Below, piece by piece: positions 27,035-36,301 of a stretch of 64,000 nt of DNA. The stretch is taken from positions 248,001 to 312,000 of the forward strand of contig NZ_JSWG01000001.1 in NCBI RefSeq assembly GCF_000797465.1, read 5' to 3'. The first letter of the stretch is position 1. The number at the start of each line of letters is the position of its first letter. The notes under the pieces were generated by a model. It saw nothing but the letters and a program-made list of their open reading frames with translations, did not search any database and had not been told where the DNA came from. Both the position numbers and the translations under genes were made by a program. The DNA comes from Psychroserpens jangbogonensis (GTDB taxonomy: Bacteria > Bacteroidota > Bacteroidia > Flavobacteriales > Flavobacteriaceae).

Positions 27035-27823
27035 CTATAAAACCCCTTGAAATTTAAGATTTTTAATAGCATTTGCATTAAAACTTTCTTTTTTTAAGCA
27101 TAAATAGTCTCCACCTAAAACATGAATTAAATAATTATTGTTTTTTAAATAATTTACAGACTCATTCTTTTCTGCTTTTGAAAGGTGTTTGTGTTCAAAT
27201 AATATTGTCTTTGGTTGGTAACTATTAAAATCTAACTGAGAAAGCACTTTCCAGTCGTAACCTTCTGTATCAATATGTAAAATATCAATTGATGATATTT
27301 TATGTTTTGTAAAAAGGTCTTGCAAAGTCAATCCTTTTATTTTAGACTCTATTATATAAGGATCTAAGATACCGTTTAGATGTTTGGTTATATTTTCTTT
27401 ATTAAATGAACCAAGTTGGTCATACCATGATGGTAGATTTTCTATTTTACCTTTTACACTTTCTGAAACTGAATAAAAAACTTGAAAAGAGCCGTCATTT
27501 ATGGCTGCATTTTCAAAAACAAATCGAGAGTCATTAGCATAATTTCTTTTTAGTTTTTCAGCCAAAAGAGGTACTGGTTCAACAAACAACGCAGTCCATT
27601 TTTTATGTTTAACTATTAATTCATGTAGTGGATCACCAGTAATTCCATCATTTGAACCAATTTGAACTACACTTATTTTTTCTTCATCAAAAAGTTCATT
27701 CAACCATAATGAAGGTTCACTAAAAAAGAAATCTGTTTTAGGTTTAAATTTATTATAAACTGCTGTTATTACATTACCAATAAATGGCATGTTTTTAATA
27801 GATTGTTTAATACTGTTTTTCAT
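27035..27823 (-). CDS. FkbM family methyltransferase
   Basis: A 262-residue FkbM-type SAM methyltransferase. VVQIGSNDGITGDPLHEL is motif I in its IGSNDG variant, followed by LFVEPVPLLAEKLKRNY and DILHIDTEGYDWKVLSQL, the IDTEG form of the family hallmark. Length and architecture are normal. It is 25 nt downstream of another FkbM gene and just before a GT4 gene. Methylation of a glycan hydroxyl is the likely role; the target sugar is unknown. Confidence 0.85.
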   Translation of the reverse strand: MKNSIKQSIKNMPFIGNVITAVYNKFKPKTDFFFSEPSLWLNELFDEEKISVVQIGSNDGITGDPLHELIVKHKKWTALFVEPVPLLAEKLKRNYANDSRFVFENAAINDGSFQVFYSVSESVKGKIENLPSWYDQLGSFNKENITKHLNGILDPYIIESKIKGLTLQDLFTKHKISSIDILHIDTEGYDWKVLSQLDFNSYQPKTILFEHKHLSKAEKNESVNYLKNNNYLIHVLGGDYLCLKKESFNANAIKNLKFQGVL

Positions 27824-27847
27824 TTTATGTGTAAGACGTTTAGCTTA

Positions 27848-28765
27848 TTAAAAGTAAGTGTTCCAAACTTTAATTTTTTTACTGTCATTTATTCTATTCA
27901 TAACAAAATCATAGTTTTTAATAAAAATAGTATTAAACTGCTCTTTGTTATAAGACTCTAATTTAATCAACTCTCTATGTATTGGATCATACCTATATGG
28001 GTGAAAATTATAACTCAATAAGATATCTAAAATCTCTACATTTTCTACACCATAAAACTGATTACTAAAGTTAATTTCTATAATTATTGCTTTTAGGCTA
28101 TCACTTTTCAAAGTTGAAGAACTACCGTTAAGTACAAATTTCTCAAAACCTTCAACATCAATTTTCATGAGGTTAAATGTTTCAGAACCATCTAAAGAAT
28201 CTATCGCTTTAACTTGAACCTTAACAGCTTCTTTGTATGTTTCATCTACAACTTTATTCATTGTGGTTTTATCTGTAGAAAAAAACAAATAGTCAGATTT
28301 GTCAGCTACTCCAATATTTAAGGTTTCAATTTTATTGCTCAGTTTATTTAATTCAATTTGGTCATTAAGTCTTTTAAATGTTGATGGTACGGGCTCAATA
28401 GCAATAGTATTACATTTACTAACTCCAGAAGCTAATAAAGCATAATGTCCAATATTTGCTCCTACATCTAAAAACGTATCCTCTTCTCTTAAAAAATGAA
28501 TTAGAAATATAGATTCATAAAACTCATAAAGTCCAAAGTAAATATTTCCTACAATCCCACCATCCCCTTTACTTGCATAAAATTTCAAACCACCAACCCA
28601 CTTATAAGTTATGTTTTTTGTAATCCTATTTTTAAAATTGAAAACAACATATCTAAAAAGGGCTTTATTGCGATGGTTTTTTGTGACAGGATGTTTTGCA
28701 AACATCTTTTTACGTTGCTTAATCTTCCTGTAAACTATCATCTTTTTAATGCGTTTCAACAACAT
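27848..28765 (-). CDS. FkbM family methyltransferase
   Basis: A 305-residue FkbM-type SAM methyltransferase with motif I FLDVGANIGHYALLAS, TIAIEPVPSTFKRL and the hallmark LMKIDVEGFEKFVLNGS. A basic N-terminal extension of about 50 residues (KRIKKMIVYRKIKQRKK) precedes the core and could bind membrane lipid or polyanionic glycan. It follows an exostosin-like glycosyltransferase gene by 9 nt, implying that it acts on that residue or its neighbour (inference). Confidence 0.87.
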   Translation of the reverse strand: MLLKRIKKMIVYRKIKQRKKMFAKHPVTKNHRNKALFRYVVFNFKNRITKNITYKWVGGLKFYASKGDGGIVGNIYFGLYEFYESIFLIHFLREEDTFLDVGANIGHYALLASGVSKCNTIAIEPVPSTFKRLNDQIELNKLSNKIETLNIGVADKSDYLFFSTDKTTMNKVVDETYKEAVKVQVKAIDSLDGSETFNLMKIDVEGFEKFVLNGSSSTLKSDSLKAIIIEINFSNQFYGVENVEILDILLSYNFHPYRYDPIHRELIKLESYNKEQFNTIFIKNYDFVMNRINDSKKIKVWNTYF

Positions 28766-28774
28766 ATTAGATAT

Positions 28775-29842
28775 TTATTTTTGAGTTCGTTGAAATTGAA
28801 GGAAAAAGAAACTCCATAAATTCAATTGATCTTTCCATAAATTACGATTTTCTATTTGGATTGCTTCAAATTGCTCAATGCTCAAAGATTTGTGGAATTC
28901 TAAAACCTTTTCCTCTATACTATTTATTTCTGAAGGCTCAATCCAAACTAAATGATCTTTCCAATTGATACTTTTAGATAATGGCAACAAGCCATCAGTA
29001 TTTATATATATAGGAATACGTCCCATTGCTAAGGTTTCATAAAACCGTACTGAAAAATTTCCAGCTCCTCGATAACAGATAATATAATCTGAATTTTTCA
29101 TGTTATCAAAGTACTCTTCAGCAATATTAGTTACACCTCTCCCATGCTTAACTCCTCCTCCATATTGCTTTCTAATAATAAAATTAGGCTTAATTTTTGA
29201 AGCCGATTGTAATCGTTTTAAAATCTTAAATCTATTGTATGAAGTAGATTGTATTTTTTGAGGACTCATCTTAGCTAAACCTAGATAATATCTCATGTTT
29301 TTGTACAACACTCTAAGTTGTTCTTTTATTCTATTCTTTATTGATTTAGATGCTTGCCCACAAAAACCTATAGTTGGTGTAACCTCATAAGGTCTTATTA
29401 TTGATTGCTCGTGTTCATAATATCTCATTATTGGATCTCTATGAAAGACAGGTAATCCTAAATGTGATTTAGGCAATTTACTTTTATAACCACTACATCT
29501 AAACACACGAACATTAGTGAAATCTGGAATATTAACACCAAAATCGCCTGAGATAAAAACAAAAACAAGTTTATTGAGATGATTTACACTTTCAATATAA
29601 TCTTGAGCTAGTTTTTCTTTTTTGTGAGTGACATAAAAGTCCCAAGACATAGGCAAAACAAAAACGTCTGCCTCATCTTTTTGGTCTACAATTTGTATAT
29701 TTTGATTAGAAAAATCAAAAACGTCCAATGCTGGGTTTTCTATAAACTTATCAGACTTAATAAAAACTTTTAAAAGAGGAAATAAAGCAAAGCGATTTTT
29801 AGAGTTTGAATCGTAAAGAAATTTTGGGTAGTACAATTTCAT
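28775..29842 (-). CDS. Exostosin-like glycosyltransferase (GT47 type)
   Basis: A 355-residue protein matching the exostosin (GT47) fold pattern: MKLYYPKFLY at the start, DVFVLPMSWDFYVTH in the acceptor half, and the donor half MKNSDYIICYRGAGNFSVRFYETLAMGRIPIYINTD with the conserved FYE pattern and a Gly/Ile/Pro loop. Exostosins are best known from animal heparan sulfate synthesis and plant cell walls. Neighbouring sulfotransferase and FkbM genes support a heavily modified glycan. The sugar transferred is unknown. Confidence 0.8.
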   Translation of the reverse strand: MKLYYPKFLYDSNSKNRFALFPLLKVFIKSDKFIENPALDVFDFSNQNIQIVDQKDEADVFVLPMSWDFYVTHKKEKLAQDYIESVNHLNKLVFVFISGDFGVNIPDFTNVRVFRCSGYKSKLPKSHLGLPVFHRDPIMRYYEHEQSIIRPYEVTPTIGFCGQASKSIKNRIKEQLRVLYKNMRYYLGLAKMSPQKIQSTSYNRFKILKRLQSASKIKPNFIIRKQYGGGVKHGRGVTNIAEEYFDNMKNSDYIICYRGAGNFSVRFYETLAMGRIPIYINTDGLLPLSKSINWKDHLVWIEPSEINSIEEKVLEFHKSLSIEQFEAIQIENRNLWKDQLNLWSFFFLQFQRTQK

Positions 29843-29860
29843 TTGATGCGTTGCAATAAA

Positions 29861-30712
29861 TTATTCTCTTTTGTATAATTGAGTTTCAAATATATCTAAT
29901 AATTTATTAACATCTGCTCTATCTTGTGGTGTGATTTTAGTTGTTGATTGTTTTTTATTCGTTAATAAACCACTTTCAGGATGAGTTTTACTTGAAGGTG
30001 TTCTATAATGTGATTTTAAGTTCACTATTGGTTCTATAGAAAAGGTATCACACAAGTCATAAAACTCTTGAATATTTGAAATCAAGTCTTCATATTTCAC
30101 CACAGCAGATTTATTTTGATAGCCATTAAAAACCTCCAGAGGAATAACATTTTCTATACACCATCTAAGGCAAAGTTTTTCAGTATCAGTCAGGTTTTTA
30201 TACTGTGTAATATCGTAGTTGAATTTTTCTTGTATTAGTTGAACTAAATGCTTTTGATTTGAAAATATAGACAAATCAAATAACCACGGAAAATTCACTT
30301 GTTTTTGTGATTGAATCACATCATAAGGATTACGAATGATGTGAATTACAGGAATATCAAAAACATCATTTATATATCGTGCCGAAAGATTAGCACGTAC
30401 AAACTTGATAATATACTTTTTAGGAATAAAAGGCCAAAGGTGCATTTTAAATTTTCGATTACTATTTTGAGCAATCCAATTGCAATCTACTTGGTTTGAA
30501 AATACGCGATGTAAATATTTATGTGCCTTAACTGCTTCTGCTTTAGTTTCTATCCACTGATCACATATTAAAGATCCTTTTTCAGTTCTAGTTTCATGTT
30601 CAGGTTCAAAAAGCAATCTATAACGAAATTGCTGAGCTATAGTTTCACTCAACCAACTTGTTCCGCTTCTAGCAGTTCCTACCACGACAATATGCTTATT
30701 AAATTTTGACAT
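29861..30712 (-). CDS. Sulfotransferase
   Basis: A 283-residue PAPS-dependent sulfotransferase. The 5'-phosphosulfate loop is VVVGTARSGTSWLSETIA (residues about 10-26), and the 3'-phosphate site is the VIHIIRNPYDVIQSQ segment with conserved Arg. The C-terminal RTPSSKTHPESGLL resembles the family's closing loop. It should transfer sulfate to a glycan hydroxyl, adding negative charge. PAPS-making genes are not in the window. The stop overlaps the ATG of the preceding GT4 gene's reading by one base, so translation is coupled. Confidence 0.85.
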   Translation of the reverse strand: MSKFNKHIVVVGTARSGTSWLSETIAQQFRYRLLFEPEHETRTEKGSLICDQWIETKAEAVKAHKYLHRVFSNQVDCNWIAQNSNRKFKMHLWPFIPKKYIIKFVRANLSARYINDVFDIPVIHIIRNPYDVIQSQKQVNFPWLFDLSIFSNQKHLVQLIQEKFNYDITQYKNLTDTEKLCLRWCIENVIPLEVFNGYQNKSAVVKYEDLISNIQEFYDLCDTFSIEPIVNLKSHYRTPSSKTHPESGLLTNKKQSTTKITPQDRADVNKLLDIFETQLYKRE

Positions 30713-31821
30713 TACTTTTTAATGATAAGCTCTGTGTATAAATCTTCATGAGCTTTTATAAAAGTAGACATTGCAAAATGATTTACACAATATGTTTGCA
30801 ATGCTGAGCCTATTTCGTCTCTTTCTTCCTTTTTTAAATTTCTGGTTAGTCTTAACTTATTTGCAAGTGCTTGAAAATCTCCAGCTTGAAAAAGAAGTTC
30901 ATCAAAACCTTTTAAAACATAATTAATTCCAGTAATATTAGATCCAAGAATTGGAATCCCCATACTCATAGCTTCTACCAATGCCATTGGCATCCCTTCT
31001 TTTCTCCCTTGATCTAATGTAGGTATTACGTATAAATCAGATTTTGCGATATAAGGACGTACATCTAATTGTTTTCCGTGAAATACGACTTGATCTAACA
31101 TGTCTAATTCTCTACATAATTCTTGAACGGACTTACCATAATCGTTATCATTATCCCCTAAAATGTTTAGTTTTATTTTACGATCGCTTAAATGATGAAT
31201 CGCTCGAATTAAAACTTCAACTCCTTTTACAGGCACAAGGTTAGCGACAGTAATTACTTCAAAAAATTCTGATTTATTTTTTTCGAATTGAGCAGCATTG
31301 TAATAGTCTGTGTCAATACCTAAAGGTATTAATTTTTGAGATTTTTTATTTGGGAAATACTTTTTCATTTCATTATTAATGGTAATAATAAAATGTGCTA
31401 AATAACTTTTAATTTTCCAGTGTTTATTAAAGCCCATGGCTTTCTTAGTGTAAATCCACTTTTTACCTGCCAGACGGGCTGCAATGGCTTCTGTCCAATC
31501 ATTACTCCATTGCCAAGAATGAATAATATCGTAATTGTTTTTTTTATAAAACTTAGATATGGGTAACACTCTAAATAATAAGGAGTAATAAGGTCTGTAT
31601 GCTGTTTTTGTTTCGAATATATGTATAGGAAGGCCCAATGCCTCAACAGTTTCAAAGAAGTTCCCTTTATTATGAGCACAGGCAATCTCTACATCAAATT
31701 TGGTTTTATCTAGCCCATTTACTAGGTCGTACACCACTTTACCACTTCCTGCAGTATCAAAATTTGGAATTGTAAGCAATATTTTAATTTTATGACCTTT
31801 ACTCATCATTCTTTTTGACAA
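30712..31821 (-). CDS. Glycosyltransferase family 4
   Basis: A 369-residue GT-B glycosyltransferase: IKILLTIPNFDTAGSGKVVYDLVNGL at the acceptor loop, ITVANLVPVKGVEVLIRAI in the donor domain and E-x7-E in RKEGMPMALVEAMSMG. The start could instead be the internal Met at residue 6 (MSKGHK), which changes little. It is coupled by one base to the sulfotransferase gene and follows the amidotransferase-like gene by 17 nt. Confidence 0.9.
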   Translation of the reverse strand: MSKRMMSKGHKIKILLTIPNFDTAGSGKVVYDLVNGLDKTKFDVEIACAHNKGNFFETVEALGLPIHIFETKTAYRPYYSLLFRVLPISKFYKKNNYDIIHSWQWSNDWTEAIAARLAGKKWIYTKKAMGFNKHWKIKSYLAHFIITINNEMKKYFPNKKSQKLIPLGIDTDYYNAAQFEKNKSEFFEVITVANLVPVKGVEVLIRAIHHLSDRKIKLNILGDNDNDYGKSVQELCRELDMLDQVVFHGKQLDVRPYIAKSDLYVIPTLDQGRKEGMPMALVEAMSMGIPILGSNITGINYVLKGFDELLFQAGDFQALANKLRLTRNLKKEERDEIGSALQTYCVNHFAMSTFIKAHEDLYTELIIKK

Positions 31822-31838
31822 AAATAAACTATATCAAA

Positions 31839-33227
31839 CTACTTATTATACAACCTATCCCAAAAACTCAATGTTAATAACATACTAACTGCATGCGCAT
31901 GATATACCTTATCCTTTTGGTTAAAATCATTATAAACTTCAGAAATAAATTCCTTAGGCACAATGCTATTTTGAAATAAATAATCTTTAAGTTTTATTTG
32001 ACTTGACTCACCCAAAAACTGCAATTCCCAATTGCGCTGAACCAAGGGTGCTTGAATTAATTCTTTAGACATTCTTGTCACTTTAGAATAAACTCTATAA
32101 GGCAAATTGTATGGCATTTTATTGTATCGATAATTATAAAGGTTGAATGGCTTTTCTTGATGCCAAACTATTTTAGCTAATTCAGGGTTTCTACGTTTTA
32201 TATATTCGATTTGAATTGCCCTTTGATACAAATAAGATTCTGGGGTTTTACAAATGAATTTACATATTTCATCATCATAATACGGGATTGTGATTGGTTT
32301 TACTTCACTAAAGATGTTTAGATTTATACTTGTCCATCTTGGAGCCCAATACATGCTTTTGAAAGCTCTAATTCTCGCATTTGCATCGTTTTGAATATCT
32401 ATACCTTTATGAAGTGTCTCTAAACGCTGAAACAAATAATCCTTAAATTCACCTTCAAAACCATAATGTTTCCATAATTTATCAGCAAGTAGTTTACCTG
32501 AGGGTTTTACTATTTTTTTATAAAGCACCTCTACCTGTTGTATAAATCCTAAATCACTGGGCACACCCATATCATTAAAAAGTACATCTCCCCAATGTCC
32601 TAGACTGAAAACATCTCCCATTTCACTGTAATAATCAATAATTGCCATCTGTCTTGGATGGGTAAACTCAGAATAGCATTCGCTTATTTCTGCTAAACGT
32701 TCTATTTTAGACCAAAGATAATTGGGTTGAATTCGAAATTCTTTAAACTCAAAATTACATTGTTTAGCTATAGCTTTTCCTATTTTCCCCTCTGGATAAC
32801 CACCATTAAATGAGTAACAATAAGAGGATACGTTTTTGTTCAATTTATTGAGAGCAACAGCTTGAGTTCTACTGTCTAAACCACCAGATAAAGGCAAAAT
32901 AACTTGTTTATTTCCTACTTGTCTATCTATTACGTTTTCAAACAATTCACCAAAAGCATCTACGGAATTCGAGAATGATAACGATTCATCAGGATCATAA
33001 AACCATTTAAAATTTTGAGAAGATGATATTAAATTACCATCAGCATCTAATAGATTTTTTGTTCCTGGACGTAGTACTTTTTTATGCTTCCAAAAGGTAT
33101 CATCATCTAAAAAAAAACCAGTAGTAACAAACACACAAATAGCTTTTAAATCTAAAGATTTTGGCACTCCTTTTAAGGTTGCAATTGTTTGCTTTTCAGG
33201 AATAATTGATGTTGTTATTTCTGGCAT
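31839..33227 (-). CDS. Asparagine-synthetase-like ligase lacking the glutaminase domain
   Basis: A 462-residue protein with the ATP-pyrophosphatase half of the AsnB family only. The PP-loop SGGLDS is at 114-119. The linker upstream (LDLKAICVFVTTGFFLDDDTFWKHKKVLRPGT) still resembles the AsnB inter-domain segment, but the roughly 180-residue Ntn-hydrolase glutaminase domain with catalytic Cys2 is absent. It would need free ammonia, an amine donor or a partner. In polysaccharide loci such proteins may amidate uronic acids (inference). A complete AsnB is encoded 6 kb upstream in the same locus and could supply ammonia. Confidence 0.8.
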   Translation of the reverse strand: MPEITTSIIPEKQTIATLKGVPKSLDLKAICVFVTTGFFLDDDTFWKHKKVLRPGTKNLLDADGNLISSSQNFKWFYDPDESLSFSNSVDAFGELFENVIDRQVGNKQVILPLSGGLDSRTQAVALNKLNKNVSSYCYSFNGGYPEGKIGKAIAKQCNFEFKEFRIQPNYLWSKIERLAEISECYSEFTHPRQMAIIDYYSEMGDVFSLGHWGDVLFNDMGVPSDLGFIQQVEVLYKKIVKPSGKLLADKLWKHYGFEGEFKDYLFQRLETLHKGIDIQNDANARIRAFKSMYWAPRWTSINLNIFSEVKPITIPYYDDEICKFICKTPESYLYQRAIQIEYIKRRNPELAKIVWHQEKPFNLYNYRYNKMPYNLPYRVYSKVTRMSKELIQAPLVQRNWELQFLGESSQIKLKDYLFQNSIVPKEFISEVYNDFNQKDKVYHAHAVSMLLTLSFWDRLYNK

Positions 33228-33230
33228 AAG

Positions 33231-34232
33231 TTATAAATACTGTTTAACTTTTTCAAGAGCTTGTTTTGGGTGAGTCACATTAACTATAGCTGATGTTTTT
33301 CTTTTGATAAAAGAGAAATATCTCAAATAATGTAATTGCTTATATTTTTTTTTGTTAATCAAAATGTGCGCTTTGAAATAATCTTTCAAATACATCTCAT
33401 TAAACTGTTCATCATTAACCATATCTCTCCATAAGGTTTTTAATGTACCAATGCCATTTCCACTTAAAAACTTATTTGGGTGTGCTTTAAAGTTCTTATA
33501 TTTTTTTATAAAATCTTCAAAATCATATAAATGGTAATGTAATAGGAAACCCATTTTCAAACTCTTCAAAGGTGTTTTATCTATTGTTTGATAGCGATGA
33601 ACATTTTTAGGAATCGTATTAGAATCAACTCTTATAGCCAATTTACCCATATTATGACCCAACCAATAGGAATGAACTATTGACTTTTTATTATAAGGAT
33701 TAAAGAAAGAGAAATAAATACGGTTAAAATGACTTTTAAAATTCTTTTTGAGTTTGAACTGTGTCTCTTCAAGCATTATTTTGTCGTAAGTCATTTTTCT
33801 ACATAATACCTCTAATGTTTGCAATTGAACCACATCGAAAGGTTTTAAGGGTTCAAAAAAATGGGATAAACTAATTGGTGATTTATGATCTGTTAAAAAA
33901 AGTTCATCTGCATCAAGAGAAATCAACCAATCAATTCCTAAATCGCGACATTTCATTTGCGCATCATAGGTATTTAAACATTGCCTTGCAGTATGAATTT
34001 TATTTACATTACTGCAAATATGTTGCATATAATCTAAATGTTTAAATGTTTCTACAGACACAGAATTATTACTCTCAACACCTTCAATATCATTAATTAA
34101 TTGTTTACCATTATCAGTAGTGCCATCAAAATATACGTATATTTTTTCTATACCAATTGAACGATGATACCATAGATTTTGCCTTAACAAACGAGCTTCG
34201 TTTTTTACTGTTATAACTAATGCAACTCTCAT
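33231..34232 (-). CDS. GT-A glycosyltransferase, GT2/GT92-like
   Basis: A 333-residue protein that opens MRVALVITVKNEARLLRQNLWYHRSIGIEKIYVYFDG, the pattern of GT92 (former DUF23) and related GT2_4 enzymes, and carries the metal-binding motif LISLDADELFL near residues 113-123. A conserved LLHYHLYDFEDFIKKYKNF segment follows. The C-terminus is basic. Retaining or inverting chemistry and the sugar are unknown. It lies 3 nt from the next gene and 5 nt from the previous, so is firmly within the transcript. Confidence 0.8.
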   Translation of the reverse strand: MRVALVITVKNEARLLRQNLWYHRSIGIEKIYVYFDGTTDNGKQLINDIEGVESNNSVSVETFKHLDYMQHICSNVNKIHTARQCLNTYDAQMKCRDLGIDWLISLDADELFLTDHKSPISLSHFFEPLKPFDVVQLQTLEVLCRKMTYDKIMLEETQFKLKKNFKSHFNRIYFSFFNPYNKKSIVHSYWLGHNMGKLAIRVDSNTIPKNVHRYQTIDKTPLKSLKMGFLLHYHLYDFEDFIKKYKNFKAHPNKFLSGNGIGTLKTLWRDMVNDEQFNEMYLKDYFKAHILINKKKYKQLHYLRYFSFIKRKTSAIVNVTHPKQALEKVKQYL

Positions 34233-34237
34233 TAAAC

Positions 34238-35098
34238 TTACTTTAAGTTTCGTTTGTAATTTATATACATTTTTAAAAAGCTAAAGTTAAGCTTTTCTTT
34301 TCTAGTCATTCTATATCTTGCTCGATTAAAGAAACGTGTCACATAAGTATTATATAGTGATCCAGAAATTTTATTTATTTTATAAACCTCCTTTATAAAT
34401 TTTAAATGTTCGAAAAAATAACCTCTATAGTATTTTAAACTTCTATTGTCTAAAGTCGAAACACTATCGCCTGATTTTCTAAAATATGCTGTTGTCTTTT
34501 GATTTTTAGTGATTGTCTTGTTTAAAAATGCTTCGTGATAAAACACACGATCACCAATAATATTATAGTCAGTAAATGTCTTTGCTAAGTCACATAAATG
34601 TGATTCAAAAACTATGGCACTAACATTTAATATTGGACAATATAATACATCATTTAAATGCAATAATTGTTTTTCATTTTTCTTAAATGCTGGATGTTGA
34701 ACTTCGTCAAATACACCTTTCTCATTGAATTTTAATGTTTTAGCTACCACAACATCACTCGTATTTGAATCTAACAAACTTAGTTGCTGTTCTAAAAAAT
34801 TAAAATCTGCTTTGTCGTCACTTTCAGCAATCCAAATATATTTTCCTTGTGCTAATTCAAATCCCTTTTGCCATTGCATAAATGGTGAGCCAGTATTTGT
34901 TTTGTTTAATATGAAGTGTGATACTTTTGGATGATTCCTATAAGGCTCCAAAACCTTCAAACTAGAATCAGTAGAACAATCATCAAGAATAATAACCTCA
35001 AAATTTAAATACGTTTGATTGAAAATACTATCCAGTCGCTCTTTTAAATATGAGGCATGATTATAATTTGGAAGTATGACAGATACTAATGGTTTCAC
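34238..35098 (-). CDS. Glycosyltransferase family 2
   Basis: A 286-residue GT-A inverting glycosyltransferase with a textbook start (VSVILPNYNHASYLKERLDSIFNQTYLNFEVIILDDCSTDSS) and the acidic IAESDDKADFNFL motif near residues 91-103. The C-terminal third is basic (NRARYRMTRKEKLNFSFLK) without a membrane helix, suggesting peripheral attachment. Donor and acceptor are unknown. Confidence 0.9.
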   Translation of the reverse strand: MKPLVSVILPNYNHASYLKERLDSIFNQTYLNFEVIILDDCSTDSSLKVLEPYRNHPKVSHFILNKTNTGSPFMQWQKGFELAQGKYIWIAESDDKADFNFLEQQLSLLDSNTSDVVVAKTLKFNEKGVFDEVQHPAFKKNEKQLLHLNDVLYCPILNVSAIVFESHLCDLAKTFTDYNIIGDRVFYHEAFLNKTITKNQKTTAYFRKSGDSVSTLDNRSLKYYRGYFFEHLKFIKEVYKINKISGSLYNTYVTRFFNRARYRMTRKEKLNFSFLKMYINYKRNLK

Positions 35099-35120
35099 AA
35101 TTTTGATTAATTCTTATAGG

Positions 35121-36029
35121 TTATTTCTTTCTTATCCATAAATTCCCTCCTGTACTTTTATACGTCAAAGGCATCGATTCAAAAATAGTTTTATGAGATT
35201 TATGAAGATAACTTGAAAATAAAACAATTTCAAAATCATTATTATACATTAAAAATGCTCTCAAAAAATAATCTTCATTCCAATTAAATCCATTAAGCAC
35301 CCATTTTTTAGGATATTCAAACGGATAAAAAACATCATGAAAGTGAATGTAAACACCAGAATTTAAAATTGGTAAAATATTAAATAGTATGTGGTGTACA
35401 TCGCTTCCTGTTTTAACAACATGAGAGCTATCTACAAACAAAATATCGTTTTTTTTAAGAGTTTTAAACAGCTCTAAATCTATTTCCTGTACAAATGATT
35501 CTACAATATTGGTTTGTTTCTTGTCTGAAGGTTTTAACAAGGAATTTAATCGCTTAGGGTATGGTTCTACAAATGTTAATGACATTTTATTATTAAAAAA
35601 ATGCTCGTTGACATCTAACATTAGTGCAGATGAATATCCTGAACCAATTTCTATAACCCTTTCAGGCTTTAAATGCCTTAGCATGCTATATAATACGATT
35701 CCATCAGTATAGGAATAAAATTTGTTTTCAAAATAATACCTTAAGCCGTTGCTTGCATTTTTTCGGAATGGCAATTCGGCATAATAATCATTAAATGCTC
35801 TGACAAGTTCTTTCTGCTTGTTTGTATTTAAATCAATACCTACAATATCTTCAACAGGAATGGATTTCCAAATATCATTTTCCTTATTTAGTATCTCACT
35901 TTTTGAAACAATCGGAGAATAAAAATGTCCTGGAGGAAATCGCATACTTTTTTTATTCTCCCTTTGTTCATTATAAAGTGAACGAACATAAGGTAGTTTA
36001 TTTAAAAATTTCTTGATACTACTATACAT
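35121..36029 (-). CDS. Class I SAM-dependent methyltransferase (Methyltransf_24 type)
   Basis: A 302-residue protein with PERVIEIGSGYSSALMLDV as SAM-binding motif I, LTFVEPYPKRLNSLLK, and the metal-site pattern ILFVDSSHVVKTGSDVHHILFNILPIL...GVYIHFHDVFYP, typical of the Methyltransf_24/cephalosporin-hydroxylase-like group of sugar O-methyltransferases. A basic N-terminal 30 residues precede the domain. It follows the largest gap of the locus (272 nt). Confidence 0.82.
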   Translation of the reverse strand: MYSSIKKFLNKLPYVRSLYNEQRENKKSMRFPPGHFYSPIVSKSEILNKENDIWKSIPVEDIVGIDLNTNKQKELVRAFNDYYAELPFRKNASNGLRYYFENKFYSYTDGIVLYSMLRHLKPERVIEIGSGYSSALMLDVNEHFFNNKMSLTFVEPYPKRLNSLLKPSDKKQTNIVESFVQEIDLELFKTLKKNDILFVDSSHVVKTGSDVHHILFNILPILNSGVYIHFHDVFYPFEYPKKWVLNGFNWNEDYFLRAFLMYNNDFEIVLFSSYLHKSHKTIFESMPLTYKSTGGNLWIRKK

Positions 36030-36301
36030 TGATTTTCTTGTTTTTAGGCATATAACTATTATAGTGGCTTTTTACTTTTAAAAGTCTAATATAAGTTTTT
36101 ATAATTGATTAAAATTTCTATATTGGAATCTATTGAACAGTCGTTTAAAACAATTATCTAAATATTTGAATAAGGCTTGATTAAAAACACTAATTAATCG
36201 CACTATTAATACTATCGATGGTTATAATTGGAAACGATAATAGATGGCAAATTAGTCATATTCAGAATGTCTTTTTAAATCACCAAAGCCATTTTCAACT
36301 C
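36030..36301 (-). other. Largest non-coding gap of the polysaccharide locus (272 nt)
   Basis: AT-rich sequence between the kinase-like fusion and a methyltransferase gene. I see no frame longer than a few dozen codons, no TAnnTTTG box on the coding strand, and no clear terminator. It may be remains of a deleted gene or a recombination junction, but nothing recognisable is left. Confidence 0.5.
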
